A DNA stretch of 46,437 bases. Origin: JAYVFR01 sp043772945. GTDB lineage: Bacteria; Patescibacteriota; JACMRA01. The DNA is taken from NCBI GenBank assembly GCA_043772945.1, contig JAYVFR010000003.1, positions 1 through 46,437 of the forward strand, written 5' to 3'. The notes below the pieces were generated by a model that had not been told where the DNA came from, made no database searches, and was given only the letters and a program-made list of their open reading frames with translations. This document shows positions 16,065 to 25,184 of the stretch, in pieces. How positions within the stretch are numbered: position 1 is the stretch's first letter; every line of letters starts with the position of its first letter. The position numbers were made by a program, and so were the translations under genes.

Positions 16065-16820
16065 ATGACTGCTAAAATCATTTCTATTACAAACCAAAAA
16101 GGCGGAGTTGGCAAAACAACAACTAGCGTCAATTTGGCTGCCTGCCTAACAGAAAAAAAGTATAAAGTTTTATTAATTGACTTAGATCCTCAAGGGCAAG
16201 CAGGAGAACATTTGGGAGTAGGACCCCAAGACAATACAATTCTAGATGTTTTAACCAGCAAAAAGGAAATCAGCGAATGTATAGTAAAATCTTATCGCAA
16301 AAACTTAGATTTACTACAAAGTAATTTAAACCTTGGAAGTTTCAACCAACAAAATTCTAGTGCAAACCAATTCATTCTAAAAAAATCTCTCGAACAAGTT
16401 AAAGACAAGTATGATTATATTATTGTCGATTGTCAGCCCTCACTATCCCTTTTGACTCTTAACGCTCTTGTGGCTTGTAATTATGTAATTTTACCTGTTC
16501 AAGCCGAGTATTTTGCGCTTGATGGTTTGACTCAACTAATTTATACATTAAAAGAAATTCAAAAAAAACTTCATCCTGAATTAAAAGTTTTAGGAATTTT
16601 GATCACTATGTTTGATAAAAGAAACCGTTTGAGCTCAGAAGTTAAAAATGAATTGTTTAAAAATTTTGAGGATGAATTATTTCAAACAGTAATCAGCAGG
16701 AATGTAAAACTAGCTGAAAGCCCATCCTTTGGTAAAGCTATAATTGATTACGATTCTAATTCAAACGGAGCTGATAATTACCGAAACCTAACCAAAGAAG
16801 TAATTAGCAGAACAAAATAA
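16065..16820 (+). CDS. parA: ParA/Soj-family chromosome-partition ATPase
   Basis: About 251 residues. The deviant Walker A motif KGGVGKTTTSVNLA sits near the start (signature lysine and P-loop), followed by VLLIDLDPQGQAG (Walker A') and YIIVDCQPSLSLLTLNAL (Walker B region). PVQAEYFALDGL, ITMFDKRNRLS and ESPSFGKAIIDYD match typical ParA/Soj positions. It binds ATP, dimerises on DNA and moves origin regions together with ParB. No parB is adjacent here. ATG 16065 is chosen because the in-frame TTG at 16020 is part of a TTGACA promoter box. Confidence 0.92.
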   Translation: MTAKIISITNQKGGVGKTTTSVNLAACLTEKKYKVLLIDLDPQGQAGEHLGVGPQDNTILDVLTSKKEISECIVKSYRKNLDLLQSNLNLGSFNQQNSSANQFILKKSLEQVKDKYDYIIVDCQPSLSLLTLNALVACNYVILPVQAEYFALDGLTQLIYTLKEIQKKLHPELKVLGILITMFDKRNRLSSEVKNELFKNFEDELFQTVISRNVKLAESPSFGKAIIDYDSNSNGADNYRNLTKEVISRTK

Positions 16821-16848
16821 AAAAAGTAAATTAACTTTTAGATAATCT

Positions 16849-16876
16849 TTGACAAAAATAGCATATAAGATATATT
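16849..16876 (+). promoter_or_regulatory. Promoter of the HTH-MurA gene
   Basis: TTGACA 16849-16854, a 16-base spacer and TATATT 16871-16876. The predicted transcription start is about five bases before the ATG at 16888, giving a nearly leaderless mRNA. Confidence 0.55.
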
Positions 16877-16887
16877 TTTATGGCCGT

Positions 16888-18444
16888 ATGACTGCAATCG
16901 CTAATCAAGTTGTTAACAATTCTCTAACTTCTTTTGAAATAGGAAATTTTATTAGAGAAACACGACAAGCAAGAAATTTAACTCAAATAGAACTCGCTAA
17001 ATTAATCAATAGTACTCAGTCAAGTGTTGCAAGGCTTGAAAAAGGAGAGCAAAACCTAACAACTGAAACGCTATCTAAAATTAGCAACGCTTTAAATCAT
17101 AAAATTATCTCACTCGCCCCTAAAAGTATTGATTTTGAAGTTTCTGGAGGAAAAGAGCTAAGTGGAAGTATCGAAACTAATTACTCAAAAAATGGTGCTA
17201 TGGGCCTGCTTTGTGCTTCATTGCTAAACCTTGGCGTAACTACACTCCATGGTATTCCTAGAATTGAAGAAGTTAATCGAATCCTTGAAGTTATGAGTAG
17301 CGTTGGAGTTGATTGCATCTGGATCTCAAAAAACACTCTGCAAATTAAAAGACCAAAAAAACTTAAACTTGAGAACATAAATATTGAATCAGCTTCTAAA
17401 ACGCGAACTATTCTAATGTTTATAGGTTCCTTAATCCATGAATATGAGGAATTTAACCTACCCCATTCTCAAGGTTGCACCCTTGGAACTCGAACTATCA
17501 CTCCGCATTTGTATGGTCTAGAAAAATTTAATATCACAATTAAAGTAACTGATAACCAATATCAAGTTAAAAATAATAATTATGATAAGTCAATTGAAAA
17601 CTCTGATAAAACTGAAATTATAATGTACGAGGCTAGTGATACTGGAACTGAATTATTGATGATTGCAGCGGCAAAGTTTAATAAACTCGTTACTATCAAA
17701 TATGCATCTAGCAATTACATGGTGCAAGATGTAGGATTATTCCTCCAAAAATTGGGTGTAGAAGTACAAAATCTAGGGCAAAGCACGATGACAATTAAAG
17801 GTATACCCAAAATTGAAAAAGATGTAGAATTTTATAACTCTGAAGATCCAATTGAAAGTATGATGTTTATCAGTGCTGCTATTTGCACAAACTCAACTTT
17901 GACAATCACACGATGCCCGATTGAATTTCTGGAGCTAGAATTATTAAAACTTTCTAAAATGGGATTGAAATACCAAATTACAAATCAATATTTGTCATAT
18001 AATAACTGGACTAAACTAGTTGATTTAACTGTTTTTCCGAGCACGCTAACTGCTCTAGCTGATAAAATTACTTGTGGAGCTTATCCTGACATCAATATGG
18101 ATAATTTGCCATTTTTTGTTCCTATCAGCACTCAAGCTAGTGGTCAAACTTTAATTCATGATTGGGTTTATGAAAATCGTGCAATTTACTTTACTGAACT
18201 TAATCGCCTTGGTTGCCAAGTAAACTTAGCTGATCCTCATAGAGTTTATATCCAAGGAAAAACCAAATTTAAACCTGCCCAAGTTGTTTGCCCTCCAGCT
18301 CTCCGTCCCGCTATGATAATTCTGATTGGTATGTTAGGAGCCGATGGAGTCTCAATCCTTCGCAATGTTTACTCAATTCGCCGTGGCTACCAGGAAATTA
18401 CAGAAAGACTAAACTCAATTGGAGCTAATATTAAAATTATCTAA
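16888..18444 (+). CDS. murA: UDP-GlcNAc 1-carboxyvinyltransferase with N-terminal XRE-type HTH
   Basis: About 518 residues, some 80-100 longer than ordinary MurA. Residues 18-75 are a Cro/CI-type helix-turn-helix (TRQARNLTQIELAKLINSTQ, then SVARLEKGEQNLTTETLSKI). From about 83 MurA follows: SGGKELSGSIETNYSKNGAM holds the substrate lysine, GCTLGTR (Cys 197) is the loop cysteine attacked by fosfomycin in other MurAs, and YPDINMDNLPFF and ENRAIYFTELNRLG match the late conserved blocks. MurA transfers enolpyruvate to UDP-GlcNAc, the committed step of peptidoglycan synthesis. The HTH suggests DNA binding linked to precursor supply. It lies behind parA but has its own promoter. Confidence 0.9.
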   Translation: MTAIANQVVNNSLTSFEIGNFIRETRQARNLTQIELAKLINSTQSSVARLEKGEQNLTTETLSKISNALNHKIISLAPKSIDFEVSGGKELSGSIETNYSKNGAMGLLCASLLNLGVTTLHGIPRIEEVNRILEVMSSVGVDCIWISKNTLQIKRPKKLKLENINIESASKTRTILMFIGSLIHEYEEFNLPHSQGCTLGTRTITPHLYGLEKFNITIKVTDNQYQVKNNNYDKSIENSDKTEIIMYEASDTGTELLMIAAAKFNKLVTIKYASSNYMVQDVGLFLQKLGVEVQNLGQSTMTIKGIPKIEKDVEFYNSEDPIESMMFISAAICTNSTLTITRCPIEFLELELLKLSKMGLKYQITNQYLSYNNWTKLVDLTVFPSTLTALADKITCGAYPDINMDNLPFFVPISTQASGQTLIHDWVYENRAIYFTELNRLGCQVNLADPHRVYIQGKTKFKPAQVVCPPALRPAMIILIGMLGADGVSILRNVYSIRRGYQEITERLNSIGANIKII

Positions 18445-18514
18445 AAAAAATCCAACCATAACTAAAAAGTAATTAATGGCTGGAGAATGGTCTACAAAAA
18501 AAATCTAATTCAAA

Positions 18515-19375
18515 CTAACGAATAATTCCAGATTTCCAAAACGCAGTGTAACCTGGATAACTTTGATTAGTGAGAGTAAAACCAAGTTGTTGTTGCATGA
18601 ACTTTGGATGTTTTTTACAAAGCCAAGACAAGAATTGACTAATTTCAGGTGTAACAAGTAACTGAGCACAATATTCTTGAATGAAACCATCATTTGTTTT
18701 AAACGAGAGCCAATGAGTTGCTTGCCTCAAAGAAATCAAAAGAAAAAGGTTATTTAAATCTTTGCTAAATTCTTTTTTTAACTCGTCATCAGTTGCTCCA
18801 TATAATTGATAACAACCAGGGCTTCTTTCTGTACCGGTTAATAAATAAGCGGGGATTTCATACCTTGCCGAATAGCAATAAGCGTCAAAAGATGTTCCGA
18901 TCCATTTACCATCAGGGCTTTTTTTGGTTATTTTAGTATATCCCGTAAAATATTTAGCGTAACCTTTCTCAAAAAACAACCAATTTTGAATAGCATGAAT
19001 GTATTCGTGGTTCAAAACCTCGTCAATGTGTGCAGTGCTAGAAGTTTGGCATAGATAAACTAATATCCCAATACCAGGAAAATAAGATGCGCCAGCATTT
19101 CTGTTTGTAAAACAAAACATAATTGGAATCCCTGAAACAATTGAATAATGTGAGATAATCATTGTTTCTAGATATTTACGTTCATACTGGTTGAGTTTAT
19201 AAATTACCTCTTGGGGAGATTTAGGATAGTTTTGTTCAGCGAATTTAACAAAATCTTTGAAATTTATACCCCAGAGTCTGCGACATAGACGTTCAAAAAT
19301 TTTTTTACAATTCCATCTGGAGGGTAGAGTAGTTTGTAAATTACGATCAAAGGCAAAGGCTGGATTGCTTGTCAT
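18515..19375 (-). CDS. HExxH metallopeptidase-like protein
   Basis: About 286 residues from ATG 19375. LNHEYIHAIQ gives an HExxH zinc motif (His 123 and 127 in this numbering), and the downstream segment YSARYEIPAYLL could supply the third ligand glutamate, as in gluzincins. There is no signal peptide or membrane helix, so location is uncertain. A GTG start at 19435 would add 20 residues, but it lies inside a promoter-like stretch. Family not recognised. The HEYIH ... E-x-P-A-Y arrangement resembles domains that act on envelope or stress substrates, but the target is unknown. Confidence 0.6.
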   Translation of the reverse strand: MTSNPAFAFDRNLQTTLPSRWNCKKIFERLCRRLWGINFKDFVKFAEQNYPKSPQEVIYKLNQYERKYLETMIISHYSIVSGIPIMFCFTNRNAGASYFPGIGILVYLCQTSSTAHIDEVLNHEYIHAIQNWLFFEKGYAKYFTGYTKITKKSPDGKWIGTSFDAYCYSARYEIPAYLLTGTERSPGCYQLYGATDDELKKEFSKDLNNLFLLISLRQATHWLSFKTNDGFIQEYCAQLLVTPEISQFLSWLCKKHPKFMQQQLGFTLTNQSYPGYTAFWKSGIIR

Positions 19376-19490
19376 TGTTTTTTTAATATCAGTTTTAATT
19401 GATATTTCCTTAAAGAACCTATCATACCAAATCACAAGTTTTAACTGAAGTCAAATTCTTAAAATTATTGAGCTTTAGGATTTTCTTCTA

Positions 19491-20513
19491 CTAGAAGTTT
19501 TCCAGCAGATCTTTGATAGCAGCCGCTTCTTCAAAATTATAAGAATCAATAGTAATTTGCAATCTTTCTTTTAGTTCAGCTTCTGTAAGGTTTAGATCTT
19601 TTAGTTCTTTGGTAAAAGCTGTTTTTTCCATTTCAAAATTAGCAAAAACCTGCAATCCTCTGAGATTTGGTGGTTTAGCTTTTTTGGTTCCGAAACGACT
19701 TTGAATTTCAAAATTGCCATCATTACTTTCTTGTTTTTTATCTTCAAAACCAGAGGGACCATTTATTAACTCGCTTTTGCCGTAATTCTCATTATTATTC
19801 ATTTCGTCCCGAATATCTTGGGCTATATTAGTTACTTCACGCTTAGTTGATTGTGGAATAATATTATTATCTTTATTGTATTTTTCTTGGATTTCACGGC
19901 GACGATTAGTCTCATCAATTGCTTCTCGCATAGATTTAGTTACTTTGTCAGCATACATAATTACGCTACCCTCCTCGTGGCGAGCAGCTCGACCAACTAT
20001 CTGGATTAAACTAGTCCTAGAACGTAAAAAACCTTCTTTGTCAGCATCAAAAATTGCCACAAGCGAAACTTCAGGTAAATCAAGACCCTCTCGCAATAAA
20101 TTAATTCCAATTATTACATCGTGAACACCTTTACGTAAATCAGAAAGAATATCAAGCCGATTAAGTGTTTCAACTTCGCTATGAATATAAGCTGATTTGA
20201 TTTTTAATTGCTTAAAATAAAGATCCAACTCTTCCGCAAATTTTTTAGTTAAGGTTGTAATTAAGACCCTCTGATTTTTAGCAACTCTTTTTCTTACTTC
20301 TTCTAAAACATCATCGACTTGATTAGACGTTGGTTTAAGAATAATCTTAGGATCAATCAAACCAGTCGGACGAATTATAGCCTGCGAAACTGTTATTTCA
20401 CGGCGAATAGACATATCCACAAAATTAGCACTAACCTTTGGCAATTTCTTTTCTTTTTTATCAAAATTAGAAACTATCTTGGAATTAGTGCTTTTCTTGA
20501 TTTTTGTAGGCAT
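19491..20513 (-). CDS. Stand-alone C-terminal half of UvrB (helicase domain 2 plus UVR motif)
   Basis: About 340 residues against 660-680 for full UvrB. After a basic N-terminal tail (MPTKIKKSTNSKIV) homology begins at KVSANFVDM, the position of VSATPG, then IRPTGLIDP. It continues through VLITTLTKKFAEEL (motif IV), GINLLREGLDLPEVSLVAIF (motif V) and QIVGRAARHEEG (motif VI) to a C-terminal UVR motif (YNFEEAAAIKDLL) that binds UvrC in other bacteria. The P-loop, UvrA-binding domain and beta-hairpin are absent, so it cannot be an independent repair helicase. It starts one base after the exonuclease gene and is clearly co-transcribed with it. Confidence 0.85.
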   Translation of the reverse strand: MPTKIKKSTNSKIVSNFDKKEKKLPKVSANFVDMSIRREITVSQAIIRPTGLIDPKIILKPTSNQVDDVLEEVRKRVAKNQRVLITTLTKKFAEELDLYFKQLKIKSAYIHSEVETLNRLDILSDLRKGVHDVIIGINLLREGLDLPEVSLVAIFDADKEGFLRSRTSLIQIVGRAARHEEGSVIMYADKVTKSMREAIDETNRRREIQEKYNKDNNIIPQSTKREVTNIAQDIRDEMNNNENYGKSELINGPSGFEDKKQESNDGNFEIQSRFGTKKAKPPNLRGLQVFANFEMEKTAFTKELKDLNLTEAELKERLQITIDSYNFEEAAAIKDLLENF

Positions 20514-20514
20514 T

Positions 20515-21189
20515 TTATTTTTCTTCAATAGTTGTAACTGTTGTTTGGGGATCAATGTTTAAATTACGTTCGTAACTTTTGACTTCAAATAAATCAAGCA
20601 TTTTAATGAGAACGTCTCGAGTGGCGTAGCAATCACTAAGAGCATTATGAGATTTATAAGCTTCAATATCAAGACCTAAAGATTCTTTCAGTCCACCTGA
20701 TTTAGAAAGAGAAGTTTCAAGGAAAAAAGTTGGTTTACCATCAACTTCAGCTTTTAAATTGAAAACATTAGCAAGCGATTTAGTATCAATAAAATCTCTA
20801 GAAAGAATCATCTGGAAAATTGGAACTTCTGGAGCAACTTTGCCAAAAACGGCATCAAGAAAACTATAATCAAAAGGTAAAAACTGAGCTATTAAGATTG
20901 GGCGATCGTTAAAATTCTCTTTGATAAAGTAAAGGAATTGTTGTAGTAACTCTCGGTAACTCATGGCGTGCTTCAGCTCCTCTTCAGTAATTCCATGAAT
21001 TGCAACTGATTCCTCAGTGTAAATAGTTCCCTCTGGTGGTTTAACTAAACAGTCAAACTCTGCTAAAACTTCCATATGGGAGTCTAAAGCAAGGCATGCA
21101 AGTTGTATTAATCCGTTTTCGTAAGCGTGGACACCAGTTGTTTCGAGATCAATAACTAGGTATTTAGCTTTCATTTGACTTATGCGCAT
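20515..21189 (-). CDS. DnaQ-like DEDDh 3'-5' exonuclease
   Basis: A 224-residue protein. Exo I is YLVIDLETTGVHAYENGLIQ (Asp and Glu), Exo II lies around ILIAQFLPFDYSFLDAVF (Asp), and Exo III is KSHNALSDCYATRDVL (His and Asp), completing the DEDDh set that holds two metal ions. Such proteins proofread as DNA polymerase III epsilon or act as separate RNA/DNA exonucleases. A second possible start, ATG 21174, fits the usual distance to Exo I. It is the first gene of a unit with the UvrB C-terminal half. A TTGACA box lies at 21227-21222. Confidence 0.85.
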   Translation of the reverse strand: MRISQMKAKYLVIDLETTGVHAYENGLIQLACLALDSHMEVLAEFDCLVKPPEGTIYTEESVAIHGITEEELKHAMSYRELLQQFLYFIKENFNDRPILIAQFLPFDYSFLDAVFGKVAPEVPIFQMILSRDFIDTKSLANVFNLKAEVDGKPTFFLETSLSKSGGLKESLGLDIEAYKSHNALSDCYATRDVLIKMLDLFEVKSYERNLNIDPQTTVTTIEEK

Positions 21190-21334
21190 ATAAGTTTAGT
21201 GATGGCTTAAAAATATGATCTTGTCAAAATGTGTCATTCACTAATTCTTTTTTACTACATTTTTTATTACGTTTTTATTATTAATTGACAATCAGATTTT
21301 AATTAGAGTTGAGTAAGGACTATAAACGCGCAAT

Positions 21335-21586
21335 ATGACCGACAAGCTAGCTAAACCCAAACCAACCGTTAATGACCCTCTACACGGCAAAACACTCCAA
21401 TCAATACTGGAATATTTACAAGCTTTTTATGGGTGGAAGGAATTGGGTGAAAAAATTGATATCAAATGTTTTACAATGAATCCTAGTGTTAAATCAAGTC
21501 TAACCTTTCTGCGTAAAACTGAATGGGCAAGATTAAAAGTCCAAGATTTATACCTTTACACCCTGCGAAAAAATAAGCAGAAATAG
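21335..21586 (+). CDS. VF530 (DUF2132) family protein
   Basis: An 83-residue protein matching the VF530 family nearly end to end: NDPLHGKTLQSILEYLQAFY, GWKELGEKIDIKCFTMNPSV and KSSLTFLRKTEWARLKVQDL are the conserved blocks. The family is a small helical fold, proposed to bind DNA but without a proven function. It is a single-gene plus-strand unit flanked by minus-strand genes. Confidence 0.9.
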   Translation: MTDKLAKPKPTVNDPLHGKTLQSILEYLQAFYGWKELGEKIDIKCFTMNPSVKSSLTFLRKTEWARLKVQDLYLYTLRKNKQK

Positions 21587-21626
21587 AACTTATAATAGCA
21601 AACTTACGATAAACTGCAATCAAAAA

Positions 21627-23129
21627 TTAAGTTAAATCATTAGTTTTGGTGACATTGATTACTAAAACCCAGATTGTGAAATAGAAGGTTATCACTGGAT
21701 TTTCCCAAATATGCAAAAATAAATTCCCCACGCAAATCATAAAAATAGAAATAACTAAGAACAATTTATAATCAAATAAACTAGAATTTTGATTCATACT
21801 CCTGCTATTAAAAAGAGGCCATAAACCATTGGATAACAATACTAAAAAAGCTATTAAATAAACAAGACCCCCATTCAACCACATTTGTAAATACCAATTT
21901 TCTGGGATGGAAATTTCATACGCAGGGAGCGAGTATTTATTTGCTAAATTTTGGTTTTCAAGCACAAACTTAGTGTTTAAAACATCTTGATACTGAGGTT
22001 TTGCAATCGGCCCAGTTTGAGATAATCCATAGCCTTGCAAAATTAAACTTGAGAAGCGTGTTGAAATAACTTCAACTGATAAACTGGTGAGTTTGTAATG
22101 ACCGTTACTAGAACCAAGACGACTAATTGAAGGCGGCAAGTTATTTATCAGACCAGTATTTGAAACTAATTGCAAAAAAATAACTAAAAACCCAATTGGC
22201 ATTAGTAATAATCCCCAATTTAAAATCCTGTTAATTTTATTAAATATATTTGAAACTTTGTATAATCTAGTTTTGGAGTAGAAATGATTATAAAAATAGT
22301 TTTTAAGAAACCATAAACCCCCAAGCCCGAGAGCTAATAATGCAAATCGTGAATAAGTTAGATAAATACAAGCCAAACAAGATACTATTAAGAATAAATT
22401 CCATAACTTTCTTGAGCGGATTTTTTTGTTTTGATTATAAATGATTACTAAAACTGGTAAAACCAATAACAAATACCCAGCTAAATTATTTGGCGTACTG
22501 AAACCCGCAGTCAAGCGACAGACTCCATCTACACCAAAACCATGGCAAATTGGAGATTCCAGAACAAGTCCATCGCTCTCCCAACCATTTTGAAAACCTA
22601 ATATATTGTAAAATTTTTCAATCCCAACAATATTGCTAAAAATTGCAATTCCTAAAACCCCCAAGTAGCTGAGCTTTGTATAATCTAAAATTTTTTGTAT
22701 TTGAATCTGAGGTTTAATTTGTTTTATCCAGATAATCCCAACCCCTAAAAGACACACCCATAATAATTCAACCCGAAATCCGAGCAACCAATATTTTAAG
22801 CTTAAGTTTGCCCGTAGTGTACTAATTAAACCAAAAAATAAAAGACTAATTAAACTAATTATTGGGATTAAAGAAGTTTTTAAAATTGAGTGTGACAGAA
22901 TATTGTTTACTTTACTCTCTGAATTGTTTTTTGTTAAACTTTGTATAACCTGAAATAACATTATTAAAATTAAAACTATAAACAAAAATTCTTTGTAAAG
23001 TGTAATTGTTTGAGGAATTTTAAAATAATAGTTTAAAACCTGAGTTAAAAGGTGATTAAAGGGTAAAATTAGTATTAAAAAATAAACTATTTTATGCCAA
23101 GCTACATTTAATAAATTGTTTGAAAACAT
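21627..23129 (-). CDS. O-antigen ligase/polymerase-like membrane protein (copy 1)
   Basis: A 500-residue polytopic protein with about ten to twelve hydrophobic segments and one large outside loop (about 330-420, holding SRLGSSNGHYKLTSLSVEVI and ENWYLQMWLNGGLVYLIAFL). Two features are typical of Wzy_C / WaaL proteins: the sequence RLTAGFSTPNNLAGYLLLVL, with a conserved Arg and PNxxA, and the late NxYLQxWLNGG segment. These enzymes polymerise or transfer undecaprenyl-linked glycans at the membrane. It is last in a minus-strand set with a second such protein and an LCP transferase. Confidence 0.8.
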   Translation of the reverse strand: MFSNNLLNVAWHKIVYFLILILPFNHLLTQVLNYYFKIPQTITLYKEFLFIVLILIMLFQVIQSLTKNNSESKVNNILSHSILKTSLIPIISLISLLFFGLISTLRANLSLKYWLLGFRVELLWVCLLGVGIIWIKQIKPQIQIQKILDYTKLSYLGVLGIAIFSNIVGIEKFYNILGFQNGWESDGLVLESPICHGFGVDGVCRLTAGFSTPNNLAGYLLLVLPVLVIIYNQNKKIRSRKLWNLFLIVSCLACIYLTYSRFALLALGLGGLWFLKNYFYNHFYSKTRLYKVSNIFNKINRILNWGLLLMPIGFLVIFLQLVSNTGLINNLPPSISRLGSSNGHYKLTSLSVEVISTRFSSLILQGYGLSQTGPIAKPQYQDVLNTKFVLENQNLANKYSLPAYEISIPENWYLQMWLNGGLVYLIAFLVLLSNGLWPLFNSRSMNQNSSLFDYKLFLVISIFMICVGNLFLHIWENPVITFYFTIWVLVINVTKTNDLT

Positions 23130-23188
23130 AGAATTAATTTTGTTTTAGTGGTTAATTTGTGAGGTTGATTTATTTATTTTATAAAAAC

Positions 23189-23680
23189 TTAAATTGTTAA
23201 GCGATTAATAAGTTCAATTCCAAATTCGCTGACTTTATACACATTATCACACTCCCATAAATCAAGTTCAATTAAAATATCTAAATTCATCAGTCTATTG
23301 GCTTGTTCTATGTCTTGTTCATTAATGAATATTTGTTTGCACTTGTCTACGATTTCTTGATTTGTTAAATTTAAAGCATTTAAATTATGGTTTTTTATTT
23401 TTATAATTAGATCAATAGTTTCTTTGGTAAAATTATTTTTAATAGATAAGAATCTTCCTAAAGTGACTTTTTCAGTTAAGTTAAAATTTTCAAGAAAGTT
23501 AAAAAAAACCAACAAACATGCGCTTACGATTAAAGGTATTAGTGCAAAAAATACATCATAAGTTTTAATTTTTAAAATACTTGGTTGTATTAATATTAAT
23601 AATAATGAAATTAATCCAGTTAGGCTAAAAATAACAACTTCTTTAAATTTAAATATCAATTCTAGACATTTGTTAAACAT
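23189..23680 (-). CDS. Membrane protein with winged-helix-like C-terminus
   Basis: A 163-residue protein with two adjacent hydrophobic segments (about 14-32 and 42-60), then a soluble region with helix LTNQEIVDKCKQIFINEQDI and a final NVYKVSEFGIELINRL that resembles the wing and last strand of winged-helix domains. This is a weak structural resemblance, not a family match. It lies between the two O-antigen ligase-like genes (59 and 12 bases away), so it probably serves the same glycan pathway. Confidence 0.55.
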   Translation of the reverse strand: MFNKCLELIFKFKEVVIFSLTGLISLLLILIQPSILKIKTYDVFFALIPLIVSACLLVFFNFLENFNLTEKVTLGRFLSIKNNFTKETIDLIIKIKNHNLNALNLTNQEIVDKCKQIFINEQDIEQANRLMNLDILIELDLWECDNVYKVSEFGIELINRLTI

Positions 23681-23692
23681 AAAATATAATAA

Positions 23693-25120
23693 TTAAACTG
23701 TTTCATTTTTAGACTTATTATTAATATTGATCAACAAACCAAGAGCAATAAAAATTGGAGAAATATAAACAGGGGAAATAAAACTCCATTGCATTAAACT
23801 AGCTATCAAATAAAGAATAAGCGAAATTTGTAAAGCATAGATTTGATTAAAAGCAGAATTTTTTAAATTCCAAACTTGATAAACTCCGACACTAATCGCC
23901 CAAATAAACAAGCTAACTAAACTAATAAGTGGTATTAAGCCATACTCAAGCCAAACTTCTAGATACATATTAAAAACAATTGTTTTATCAGTTTGATAAC
24001 TATTAAGAATCTCTAACTTCTCAAAAGGCTCAATATAATCATTAATCGGAATGTTATTAGGCCATAAATGATAAATTATATTATCCCGAGCATTCACTCC
24101 AAATTGTCCTGGACCAATCCCAATTATTCCTGCTTTCTCAACAATTAGCTCAAAAGCAGAAGTTGAATAAGCTTTTCTTTCAATTGCAGTTGATGTTTGG
24201 CCATCAAAAGTAGCCACAAACTGACCCATTACATTATTAATTATACTAGGATTACTGACAGTCAAAAAACCTCCAACTAATACTAACAAAAAAAATAAAC
24301 CACCCAATAATAATTTAAACTGTTTAAAAAAACCAAATTTAATTAAGAATGGAATAGCAATCAAAATCACAACAGGAAGTAGTATCCAAGCACTTTTAGC
24401 CAATGTTAAAATAAACAATATTAGACAAAGAAAACTTAAAATCAAACTAATATAGCTAAAATATTTCTGAAAAAAAGTAGAAAAACTTTTAAAAAATTTA
24501 GGAGCAATAATCGAATTAATTTTAGGCAAAGAAATAAATAAAAATAAAAAAATCCCAAGAAATAAAGCATTAGCAAAATAAGCAGGTTCATTGTAAGTTC
24601 CATGAATTCTAGGAGTTCCAAATACATGTTTTTGGAAAATATCTTTCACTCCAGTTAAGTTTGATGGCAAACCGACTAAATCACCTATAAATTGATAAAA
24701 GCCAAAAATAACCAAACCAACAAAGAGCCAAAAATAAGTTTTAATTAATTTCTGATAATTTATTTTAATAACTGATAACAAGATAGTAGATCCAAAACAC
24801 AAAAAAAGTCCAATACTAGCAGAGTAGAATCTTGGTAAATTAACCACATTCATAAAACTGAAAACCCCCGTAAAAATAAAAATTAATATTAGAATTAGTT
24901 CTCTTGGAATTTTGGTTTGCTGAATTTCTAATCGTTTTTGATAAAGTCCTACAATAAGCATTGTGATTAAAAACGGAACTACTAAATGCGAAAGCCTGAT
25001 AGGACCAAGCAAAGTTTCAAAACTTGGTATTCTCTCAAAGAAAAATAATGAAGCTAAGAAAATTATCCCAAAATTTAACCACCAAAAATAATTTTTTTTA
25101 TTATCCATTTTGTCTTCCAT
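23693..25120 (-). CDS. O-antigen ligase/polymerase-like membrane protein (copy 2)
   Basis: A 475-residue polytopic protein. Near the middle, PRIHGTYNEPAYFANALFLG is the Wzy_C-type signature (conserved Arg then NEPA). A large loop around residues 285-370 contains GPGQFGVNARDNI, and NMYLEVWLEYGLIPLISLVS is the second conserved block. It is related in layout to the copy at 21627 but is not a close duplicate. It is expected to polymerise or ligate lipid-linked glycan. It lies 64 bases downstream of the LCP gene. Confidence 0.82.
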   Translation of the reverse strand: MEDKMDNKKNYFWWLNFGIIFLASLFFFERIPSFETLLGPIRLSHLVVPFLITMLIVGLYQKRLEIQQTKIPRELILILIFIFTGVFSFMNVVNLPRFYSASIGLFLCFGSTILLSVIKINYQKLIKTYFWLFVGLVIFGFYQFIGDLVGLPSNLTGVKDIFQKHVFGTPRIHGTYNEPAYFANALFLGIFLFLFISLPKINSIIAPKFFKSFSTFFQKYFSYISLILSFLCLILFILTLAKSAWILLPVVILIAIPFLIKFGFFKQFKLLLGGLFFLLVLVGGFLTVSNPSIINNVMGQFVATFDGQTSTAIERKAYSTSAFELIVEKAGIIGIGPGQFGVNARDNIIYHLWPNNIPINDYIEPFEKLEILNSYQTDKTIVFNMYLEVWLEYGLIPLISLVSLFIWAISVGVYQVWNLKNSAFNQIYALQISLILYLIASLMQWSFISPVYISPIFIALGLLININNKSKNETV

Positions 25121-25184
25121 ATAAATCTAATTAGATACGCCTTTTTTATTTTAAGCAAGAACCAAAAACTTTTAAACAGTAAGT

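Noticed and set aside
16849..16887. Longer HTH-MurA start at TTG 16849
   Set aside because: The TTG belongs to a TTGACA promoter box followed by TATATT. ATG 16888 lies just after the predicted transcription start.
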